Below, piece by piece: positions 13,810 through 19,290 of a stretch of DNA of 26,950 nt. The position numbers and the translations under genes are program-made. The first letter of the stretch is position 1. Each line of letters opens with the position of its first letter. Source of the stretch: a virus; the IMG/VR virus record IMGVR_UViG_3300036770_000329, positions 1 to 26,950 of that record; one strand, 5' to 3'. The notes below the pieces were generated by a model. It worked only from the letters and a program-made list of their open reading frames with translations, made no database searches and had not been told where the DNA came from.

Positions 13810-14507
13810 TTGGATACGTTGACGAAGTTCCAACGCAACGCATCAAACAGATCGATGTGTGGCAAACCGTTGGCATCCATCAGCGCCTTCAAATACTGGT
13901 CAATAACCTTGTTGAAGAACCCGAACACATTCGTATGGACATAACCAACGGTGACGGTTGGGACCGGCATTATTTTCACCGTCTTCGTGTTCAACCCAGC
14001 CCAAAACAGCGGATACTTGGTGTCAACCATTCGTAAGCCAGACGCAACATCCATCGCTGCTCTACGCCACACGTTCGCAGTAATCAAAGTTGAAGCAACA
14101 AGAATCGACTTGTCCTCCAGACTCTTGATGTAGTCAGGCATCGGCCCGAAAAACCCCGGATTTACCTCCATCGAGTTTGGCGACCAGTGAATCACCCGAT
14201 CCACCCCAGTGAGCATCGGCAACAACTGTTTGATGGTGCCTGGAAGCATCGTGTCGTCATCCCCAAACACCCAAACATATTCACCGGTACCGCACACCAA
14301 ACCGCGCACCACATTCGGGTCGCCCTCAATATTGAAATACCTGCGGGTGTATGTCACCTTCGGAAAACGGGACACAATTTCTTTTGCCGACCCATCGTTA
14401 TCGCTGACGATCACCTCAACCTGATCCGTCAACTGTGGAACGATGCTATCCAAACAGTCAGCCAGCTCGACACGCTTGTAGGTGGGGATGTAAATAGTGA
14501 GAAGCAT
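13806..14507 (-). CDS. GT2-type glycosyltransferase
   Basis: A 233-residue GT-A-fold enzyme. The start MLLTIYIPTYKR is the classical beginning of family 2. SDNDGS (D36, D38) and VFGDDDTMLPG (D83-D85) are the nucleotide and metal sites (DxD). The rest (HWSP, LITANVWRR, PLFWAGLNTKT) fits a short inverting glycosyltransferase without membrane helices. Start choice: ATG 14507 overlaps the previous stop (TGATG); GTG 14510 is an alternative adding one residue. Lying between structural genes and coupled to the GT4 gene, it probably acts with it on one glycan. The target could be a virion or a phage-made surface protein. Confidence 0.9.
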   Translation of the reverse strand: MLLTIYIPTYKRVELADCLDSIVPQLTDQVEVIVSDNDGSAKEIVSRFPKVTYTRRYFNIEGDPNVVRGLVCGTGEYVWVFGDDDTMLPGTIKQLLPMLTGVDRVIHWSPNSMEVNPGFFGPMPDYIKSLEDKSILVASTLITANVWRRAAMDVASGLRMVDTKYPLFWAGLNTKTVKIMPVPTVTVGYVHTNVFGFFNKVIDQYLKALMDANGLPHIDLFDALRWNFVNVSK

Positions 14508-14809
14508 CACTTGACAATCGCATCAAGAGTCGGGTTGATAATCCCTGTCTCAACCTGAAACTTGGTTTCAGCGATCTGCTCAATCTTCGCTGAACCATCC
14601 ACGTTATGAGGCTGCAACCCCTCATCACGCAAACGCTTATACGCATCCAAGTCCTTCTCCAACACCTTGTCTTTCGCAGCGATCTGGGCGACCCTTGCCC
14701 CGCCACCACGGGTAGGTGCAGCTGATGGGGCGACACCCACCCAAGCAATCTTGCAACCGAAACAACCCTCCACATCCAACGAAGGATGTGTCTCCTGATG
14801 CTTTATCAC
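14507..14809 (-). CDS. Small CxxC protein
   Basis: A 100-residue protein starting at GTG (GTGA overlap). It begins MIKHQETHPSLDVEGCFGCK. C16 and C19 with His4 and His8 could bind a metal, but only one CxxC pair exists, so dimerisation or a redox role is also possible. A Gly-rich linker and a charged helix (AAKDKVLEKDLDAYKRLRDEGLQP) follow, with a beta-rich end. Similar HP-x-L-x-V-x-GCFGCK starts occur in phage structural operons (general knowledge); the function is unknown. Confidence 0.8.
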   Translation of the reverse strand: MIKHQETHPSLDVEGCFGCKIAWVGVAPSAAPTRGGGARVAQIAAKDKVLEKDLDAYKRLRDEGLQPHNVDGSAKIEQIAETKFQVETGIINPTLDAIVK

Positions 14810-15102
14810 GTGATGTAACTCCCGTATCCCGCCGCGATCAACGCGGCTTCTTCCTCTGCTGTCACCACATTATCGTGCCCACCATAGAACACGGTGCGAA
14901 TGTCGGCAGGGTCCGCTGGGTCGTTCTCGGTAAAGGTGCCGTTCAGAAGCCAGTACACGTTCCTGCCTCTAGGGGCGGCTGGATAAAACTGGGCGAGCCT
15001 GCGTCGAAGACGCTCATCACGGGACAGCACACCAAGCACACTGTCACGGGTCGTCGGGGCTTGGGTAACGAAGTTGTCGGTCGGTGGACGAAAAGTAGCC
15101 AT
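14806..15102 (-). CDS. Small protein sharing the C-terminal domain of the repeat protein
   Basis: A 98-residue protein. From about residue 48 it aligns with the last ~50 residues of the 331-residue neighbour: NVYWLLNGTFTENDPADPAD to VFYGGHDNVVTAEEEAALIA versus NLYKLTDGTYTTTEQRDQGQ to VYLGSHSNFLTDTEVSELTA. Both end AAGYGSYIT. It is therefore a paralogous domain, probably a small beta-alpha module used in virion assembly. Residues 1-35 (FRPPTDNFVTQAPTTRDSVL) are a Pro/Thr-rich arm. Start and stop overlap both neighbours. Function not known. Confidence 0.85.
   Translation of the reverse strand: MATFRPPTDNFVTQAPTTRDSVLGVLSRDERLRRRLAQFYPAAPRGRNVYWLLNGTFTENDPADPADIRTVFYGGHDNVVTAEEEAALIAAGYGSYIT
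14813..14829. repeat. 17-bp direct repeat, copy 1
   Basis: ATGTAACTCCCGTATCC occurs here and again at 15109-15125, 296 bases away. It codes for the conserved Gly-Tyr-Gly-Ser-Tyr-Ile end of both proteins. Recombination between the copies would delete exactly one paralogous unit. Confidence 0.85.
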
Positions 15103-16097
15103 CAGGTTATGTAACTCCCGTATCCGGCTGCTGTCAACTCGGACACCTCGGTATCGGTAAGAAAATTACTATGCGACCCCAAATACACTTTCTCCACCTG
15201 ACCCTGATCTCGTTGCTCGGTGGTGGTGTAGGTGCCATCGGTCAGCTTGTATAGGTTTCGTGCACGGCGACCAGAACGGTCATACGAACGCAAACGCTGG
15301 TTGGTGTCGAAGTTGGCGAACAGGCCACCAGGATATTCGTCATCGGCTGGCATACGGAAAATGCGTGACTTCACCCAAAGAGCGGTCCCTGAACCAGCAC
15401 CAGACGCAGTGCCTGACTTGCGGACCACGCGAGCACCAACCGAAACAGCCGTACCAGCACCCGATCCTGTGGCGGTACGCAAAGTGATGACAAGATCAAC
15501 ACCCGACCCCGAACCAGTACCCGAACCTGTCGCGGTTCTGATCGGCACACGAACAATGACCGTTACAGCAGAACCGACACCCGATCCTGTAGCGGTGCGC
15601 ACCCGAATGTAATCACCATCAACCGACGCCGAACCTGTGCCCGAACCTGTAGCGGTTCTCGCAGTGAACAGTTGCTCCTCACTCGAAGAAGAACCTGCTC
15701 CAGAACCAGTCGCAGTACGCGGGGCAATATGCAGTTTTGATGCAGAACCAGCCCCAGCACCAGAACCAGTTGCGGTTCTCGCACGAGTAACCAACCCATC
15801 ACCAGACCCAGCACCCGCCCCTGAACCTGTTGCTGTACGCAACTTGACAATGACACGATCCGCAGACCCAGCACCGGCACCAGCACCAGTCGCGGTACGG
15901 AACCTGATAACGACACGAACAGCAGAACTTGTTCCAGTGCCAGAACCCGTAGCGGTACGAATAGCAACAAGAACTTCAGCAGCAGACGCAGAACCAGTAC
16001 CAGAACCCGTAGCAGTACGCGCTACAGGAGTACCAACATAAAACCTTCTGGTACCAACAAACGGTTCAGTAAACCCGATTACCGCTGTTCTGGCCAT
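15102..16097 (-). CDS. Virion protein with ten exact 20-residue repeats
   Basis: A 331-residue protein. Residues 1-26 (MARTAVIGFTEPFVGTRRFY...) lead into ten tandem repeats of exactly 20 residues (27-226), each beginning RTATGSGxG, followed by Ala/Ser-rich residues and a hydrophobic strand (such as AAEVLVAI or AVRVVIRF). A degenerate eleventh copy (KSGTASGAGSG) follows. Alternation of a Gly/Ser/Thr turn and a beta-strand suggests a beta-solenoid or fibre shaft (inference). The last ~50 residues are a domain shared with the next gene. Thr- and Ser-rich repeats are possible O-glycosylation sites, and two glycosyltransferases lie 1.6-2.3 kb downstream. The location among capsid and tail genes implies a virion component. 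An AGGGG ribosome site lies in a small hairpin. Confidence 0.85.
   Translation of the reverse strand: MARTAVIGFTEPFVGTRRFYVGTPVARTATGSGTGSASAAEVLVAIRTATGSGTGTSSAVRVVIRFRTATGAGAGAGSADRVIVKLRTATGSGAGAGSGDGLVTRARTATGSGAGAGSASKLHIAPRTATGSGAGSSSSEEQLFTARTATGSGTGSASVDGDYIRVRTATGSGVGSAVTVIVRVPIRTATGSGTGSGSGVDLVITLRTATGSGAGTAVSVGARVVRKSGTASGAGSGTALWVKSRIFRMPADDEYPGGLFANFDTNQRLRSYDRSGRRARNLYKLTDGTYTTTEQRDQGQVEKVYLGSHSNFLTDTEVSELTAAGYGSYIT
15109..15125. repeat. 17-bp direct repeat, copy 2
   Basis: Second copy of ATGTAACTCCCGTATCC, at the 3' end of the 331-residue repeat protein gene. See the copy at 14813-14829. Sequence around it is only partly conserved, so the block is under coding constraint or was recently duplicated. 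Confidence 0.85.
15360..16019 (-). repeat. Coding tandem repeat, 60-bp period
   Basis: Ten in-frame 60-base units (15420-16019) plus one degenerate unit (to about 15360). Each unit starts with codons for RTATGSG; the remaining codons differ strongly between units. The shared bases are short (around CGTACYGCWACDGG), so the array is diverged and not a recent expansion. It is part of the 331-residue gene, not a non-coding array. Confidence 0.9.
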
Positions 16098-16098
16098 C

Positions 16099-16112
16099 AG
16101 GGGTTATCCCCT
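16099..16112 (-). promoter_or_regulatory. Hairpin covering the ribosome site of the repeat-protein gene
   Basis: On the minus strand AGGGG-ATAA-CCCCT is a perfect 5-bp GC-rich stem with a 4-base loop, one base before the ATG at 16097. The 5' arm is the best Shine-Dalgarno match for this gene, so folding would hide it. This could make translation depend on ribosomes arriving from the 16118-16480 gene. Confidence 0.5.
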
Positions 16113-16117
16113 TTCAG

Positions 16118-16480
16118 CTAGTCGAGAGACAGCGTAAGAGTAGTGATCTGGAACGTGTCGCCAGCGGTAACAGCAGCGGAAGAAGACAGAGCACCAGACC
16201 ACAAACAGTTACCCGCAGAAGCATTGTCCCAAAGCGACCAATGTGAGTACGTTTCAGTTGTCGAGACGTTGGTCCATTCAAGAGTCGCAGAAGAAGCCAT
16301 CGAACCCGACGAAGCAGCCGACCACGTAACAGCCTTACGAGTCGTCTCAGTCGCAGCGTTGCTCGTACCAGCCTCACCAGGGTCGCCAGTGTGCAACTTG
16401 ACGTAGGTGGTGGTGACAGCAAACGACTGATTCCTCAAAGTGTCAAGAAGTGCGTTCTCGGCGTAGTTAGAAATTGACAT
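16118..16480 (-). CDS. Conserved phage virion protein (120 residues)
   Basis: A 120-residue protein beginning SNYAENALLDTLRNQSFAVT, then YVKLHTGDPGEAGTSN and a beta-sandwich-like remainder ending WSGALSSSAAVTAGDTFQIT. The opening SNYAEN, LHTGDPGEAG and a GDTFxI region near the end are typical of a widespread tailed-phage protein, sometimes annotated as tail or fibre-associated (general knowledge). It lies directly after the capsid terminator. Its ATG is only 7 bases from a TACACT -10-like element and has no ribosome site, so a leaderless transcript is likely. An abundant virion protein (decoration or tail-tip) is plausible. Confidence 0.85.
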   Translation of the reverse strand: MSISNYAENALLDTLRNQSFAVTTTYVKLHTGDPGEAGTSNAATETTRKAVTWSAASSGSMASSATLEWTNVSTTETYSHWSLWDNASAGNCLWSGALSSSAAVTAGDTFQITTLTLSLD

Positions 16481-16486
16481 CGCGAC

Positions 16487-16496
16487 AAGTGTAGCA
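16487..16496 (-). promoter_or_regulatory. Candidate extended -10 promoter, leaderless gene start
   Basis: TGCTACACTT on the minus strand (TG-n-TACACT, extended -10-like) ends 6 bases before the ATG at 16480. Transcription starting about 7 bases beyond the -10 would begin at the A of the ATG. No -35-like element is evident. The same 10-mer occurs at 18124-18133 before the scaffold gene. Confidence 0.55.
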
Positions 16497-16501
16497 AACG
16501 C

Positions 16502-16543
16502 AAAAAGCGGGGATCAGCAGGCATACACCCACCGATCCCCGCT
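16502..16543 (-). terminator. Intrinsic terminator after the capsid gene
   Basis: Reading on the minus strand, AGCGGGGATC (16543-16534) and GATCCCCGCT (16515-16506) form a perfect 10-bp stem with an 18-base loop. A run of T follows (16506-16502), the final T of the stem included. It lies 18 bases after the capsid stop codon and is the clearest terminator in the window. Confidence 0.9.
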
Positions 16544-16561
16544 CTGCGGAGAACCAACTAG

Positions 16562-17539
16562 TTAGTTGGCACCAATGCTGGACGACGACTCGATGCGTCC
16601 GAGTGCTTCCTCACGGAAGCGGCCGTAGCCACCCAGCCAGTACCAGCCGGTTGGGTTGAAGCGGCGCAGAACGTCCACAACTGGACCTTCCACGATCTTC
16701 GGGAACGCGCCGTTGCCATCGACAATCGAGTACGCCTTTGCAAGCGACTGACGGCCCATGACGTGGGTGCAGTACACGTCCACGGTTGCGCTGGAACCGG
16801 TCGAAGAACCCGACCCGTCCGAAGCGTTTGCGAAGATCTTCGCGCGTGGCGTTTCGATGAAGCGCACCGACTCGAACATTCCGATCTCGCCGTTGTAGAT
16901 GCCTGCGACATCCACGTTGACGTGCGGAGCGTTCCACGAAGCGTTGCCGGTTTCACGACGAAGGTCGTACGACACGTCTGGGTGAATGAAACCCATGTAG
17001 TAGCCGTTGAACGTGGCAACGTTCTTCTTGCGGAGCGAAGCGGTCATCTTGCGGACATCGTTCGCGGTGATGATGTCGTCAGAACCGACCGTCGCACGGC
17101 TCGTCGGGAGCGAAGCGCCACCCGAACCGTAGAAGATGTTCTGGGTGCCAGCGGCGAGAACGTCGCGGACAACCTGATCAAGCGAGTCACCAGCGTTGTA
17201 GCCGATGATGTTCGCTGCGGCTGCGTCCACATCCATGAACGAGGTGCCACGGAGCTTGGCGGTCGTGTTGATCGCGTTGCCGTACTCAGCGAGCGTGACC
17301 GTCACCTGGCTGTCGCTCATCGCGACTGGGGTGACATCGGTCGTCTCAGCGAGGGTGCTGGTTGCTGCCGAAAGGTCAGCAAACTTGGTGAACACCACCG
17401 AGCTTCCTGGCATCGACTGGTTGGTTGGCTGGACATCGGCTGCCTGATCGAACAGGAGTTCGGAGCGCAGCGCGAAGTAGGCCAGCTGCTCGTACGCCGC
17501 CTGAACGGTGTTGAGCGAAGATACTTGCGTGTAAGCCAC
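16562..17539 (-). CDS. Major capsid protein, N4-gp56 family
   Basis: A 325-residue protein that forms the phage head shell. Family-typical features are visible: an N-terminal helix (NTVQAAYEQLAYFALRSELLFDQ), a beta segment (SSVVFTKFADLSAATSTLAE), LAEYGNAINTTAKLRGTS (about 83-100), DQVVRDVLAAGTQNIFYGSG, and NGYYMGFIHPDVSYDLRRE (about 178-196) with FESVRFIETPRAKIF. The length is in the usual range for the family. The start is GTG, with AAGGAAG upstream. It lies 27 bases from the scaffold gene, shares its promoter and ends at a strong terminator, so the pair is a discrete, presumably highly expressed unit. GC in this gene is about 58% over 16801-16860 by hand count. Confidence 0.93.
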   Translation of the reverse strand: MAYTQVSSLNTVQAAYEQLAYFALRSELLFDQAADVQPTNQSMPGSSVVFTKFADLSAATSTLAETTDVTPVAMSDSQVTVTLAEYGNAINTTAKLRGTSFMDVDAAAANIIGYNAGDSLDQVVRDVLAAGTQNIFYGSGGASLPTSRATVGSDDIITANDVRKMTASLRKKNVATFNGYYMGFIHPDVSYDLRRETGNASWNAPHVNVDVAGIYNGEIGMFESVRFIETPRAKIFANASDGSGSSTGSSATVDVYCTHVMGRQSLAKAYSIVDGNGAFPKIVEGPVVDVLRRFNPTGWYWLGGYGRFREEALGRIESSSSIGAN

Positions 17540-17566
17540 TTTAGGACTTCCTTCTTGTTTGGGGGT

Positions 17567-18010
17567 TTACAGGTTGCTTGCTTCGGCTCTCGCCTGAGCC
17601 AGCAGTTGCATCACTTCATCGGCTGAACGGGCCTGCCTGATTTTGTCCGCGTAGTCAACAACCGGTTCGCTTGTGTCACCCGCACGAGCAGCCTGAGCCA
17701 CCCTGTTCCACGCCTGCTGTTCACCAGACGTGTCTTGCTTACGAATGAGACTTGCTTCCTCGGCCGCCTGTCGGATTGCTTCCGGTGAAAGTTCACCGTC
17801 ATAGCCCTTCACGAAATACTTGGCGGCTGGAGATGTCAGGTCTACACCTGCTTCCACAAACGCCAGCTTTCGTTCGGCTTCCGCTTTGGCTGCGACCTGC
17901 TCTTTCAAAGCCTTATTTTCGGCTTCGAGTTTCCGCAGATGTGCCCTAACGGGATCCTTCGGCTGTTGCTCTACCGCGTCCTCATCAAACTCAAAGTTTG
18001 CTTCTGACAT
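17567..18010 (-). CDS. Probable scaffolding protein
   Basis: A 147-residue acidic, helix-rich protein with no hydrophobic core. Residues 20-55 (VRAHLRKLEAENKALKEQVAAKAEAERKL) form a coiled coil, and GVDLTSPAAKYFVKGYDGELSPEAIRQ and the following helices are typical of phage scaffolds lying directly before the capsid gene. Scaffolds guide procapsid assembly and are then lost or cleaved. AAGGAG lies before the ATG. The upstream leader is about 100 bases and contains two hairpins. Confidence 0.85.
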   Translation of the reverse strand: MSEANFEFDEDAVEQQPKDPVRAHLRKLEAENKALKEQVAAKAEAERKLAFVEAGVDLTSPAAKYFVKGYDGELSPEAIRQAAEEASLIRKQDTSGEQQAWNRVAQAARAGDTSEPVVDYADKIRQARSADEVMQLLAQARAEASNL

Positions 18011-18029
18011 GGCTCACTCCTTCTGCCCA

Positions 18030-18076
18030 CATCTGGACGGAGGGACCAGATGGCTGCAAAGTCTCACCCTTGTTTT
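18030..18076 (-). promoter_or_regulatory. Structured leader of the scaffold gene
   Basis: Two stem-loops lie between the promoter-like element and the scaffold ATG: CATCTGG/CCAGATG, 7 bp with a 9-base loop (18030-18052), and ATCGG/CCGAT with a 6-base loop (about 18084-18099, just beyond this range). Neither is followed by a T run, so neither is a standard terminator. They may stabilise the mRNA of the abundant scaffold and capsid proteins, or regulate it. Confidence 0.4.
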
Positions 18077-18123
18077 CACATCGAAATCGGGGGGTTCCGA
18101 TGGTGTCCCTGTTGGAACACTCG

Positions 18124-18133
18124 AAGTGTAGCA
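18124..18133 (-). promoter_or_regulatory. Candidate extended -10 promoter of the scaffold-capsid unit
   Basis: TGCTACACTT on the minus strand, identical to the element at 16487-16496. Upstream bases in both copies include TTTG. It lies about 115 bases before the scaffold ATG, in the only long intergenic gap (18011-18150) of this region. The gap also has a small AACCAC/GTGGTT hairpin at 18136-18152 overlapping the stop of the gene before, which could be a weak terminator. Confidence 0.55.
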
Positions 18134-18150
18134 CAAACCACTATCGGTGG

Positions 18151-19290
18151 TTACTGTGCGGTGCCGACACCTGTCTCAATCGAGCCTGATGTGGCTCCGG
18201 TGGTGCGAGTGAACTGACCTCCGCCAGCGAACTCACCGGTACGCAAACGGCGACGACGCTCCAACTCCTGCTGAGCCTGAACGTTCTGGCTGAACTGCGC
18301 ACCTACCAGCTCCTCGGTGGACAACTCTGTTTCGCCAGCAAACGCTTGACGCAACTCACCCAGCGCACCGATCTCAGCGAACCCTCGCTGAGCCTCGGCC
18401 TCGGTGATACCGCGTCGAGCCAAATCCTCAGCGAGCGCACCAGTCAACTGGATGCCACCCTGCTCGGCTCCACGGGCAGCGATCTGAGCAGCACGAGCTT
18501 GACGAGTCAGAAGCGGTGCAGCACGTTCAGGGTCAAGGAAGTAGGCAGCCAACTCAGCCTCACCCACCCCGTACAACTGTTGCATCTGGCGCTTCACCTC
18601 AGGGTCGGCGTCAGCAACCGCACGATACCCAGACTGGACACGCTCATTCAGTTCGGATGGCGAAACATCACCTTCGAGCAACGCGGTGAAGTCATCGTTC
18701 TGGTCATAGAAGTTGGCTGGCATACCGTTCGCTCGAAGCGTTTCCCGATATTGGTTCTCCAACCCGATATACGAGGCAGGGTCCAACTCAGGCAAACCCT
18801 TGCGGGCACGAGCAGCGTTCGCAGAAAATCGACGCTGATACGCAGGCTGTTCACGCAAACGGAACATAATCACATCAGGATTCGTGATGTCCTGCGCAAT
18901 AATTTCACGGTACGTGTAATCAGCTAACTCACCCAAACCGAAACTTTGCAACATCTCGGTGATCGTGTTTCGAGCGTCACGCTGACGGGTGGTGCGCTCA
19001 ATACGTGCGGCCTCTAACGCGGCTTCACGATCCAAACGCATTTGCTCAGCAATCGGATCCAGTGTCTCGTCCGCACCATCACCAGTGCCTCCATCGGCAC
19101 CCCCACCGTCCGCACCTCCAACGTCTCCACCCCCACCAGTCGGAGGTTGGACTGGTGCCACCGGCGTAAACTCAGGACTAATAAACCCTGCGTCAATAGC
19201 AGTCTGAATCGTTTCGGCGGTTGGACCGATCTCGGCAAGACCGCCCAAAGATTCCTGCAACAACTGTTCATTGATAGCCATGTCACTCAT
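18151..19290 (-). CDS. Virion-associated protein, helical with Gly-rich linker
   Basis: A 379-residue protein. The N-terminal ~35 residues are helical. A Gly/Asp/Ala low-complexity linker follows (about 52-75: GGGGDVGGADGGGADGG), then a long helical region with repeated Arg/Ala/Glu content (DREAALEAARIERTTRQRDA, FRLREQPAYQRRFSANAARA, YFLDPERAAPLLTRQARAAQ). The tail from ~350 is Gly/Thr-rich. No enzyme motif is recognised. It lies second in a row of helical proteins upstream of the scaffold, like internal virion or ejection proteins of podoviruses (inference). The start overlaps the previous stop (TAATG). Confidence 0.8.
   Translation of the reverse strand: MSDMAINEQLLQESLGGLAEIGPTAETIQTAIDAGFISPEFTPVAPVQPPTGGGGDVGGADGGGADGGTGDGADETLDPIAEQMRLDREAALEAARIERTTRQRDARNTITEMLQSFGLGELADYTYREIIAQDITNPDVIMFRLREQPAYQRRFSANAARARKGLPELDPASYIGLENQYRETLRANGMPANFYDQNDDFTALLEGDVSPSELNERVQSGYRAVADADPEVKRQMQQLYGVGEAELAAYFLDPERAAPLLTRQARAAQIAARGAEQGGIQLTGALAEDLARRGITEAEAQRGFAEIGALGELRQAFAGETELSTEELVGAQFSQNVQAQQELERRRRLRTGEFAGGGQFTRTTGATSGSIETGVGTAQ

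Noticed and set aside
13810-13833. Longer TTG start for the GT4 gene
   Set aside because: ATG 13809 overlaps the upstream stop (ATGA) and the TTG lacks a ribosome site, so the shorter form is favoured.
15360-16019. CRISPR array suggested by regular 60-bp periodicity
   Set aside because: The repeat unit is coding, in-frame and diverged, and there are no identical repeats separated by unique spacers.
16763-17626. Plus-strand 287-residue ORF opposite the capsid gene
   Set aside because: It is antisense to a clearly recognisable capsid protein and runs beyond its start. Its composition is typical of a reverse-complement shadow.
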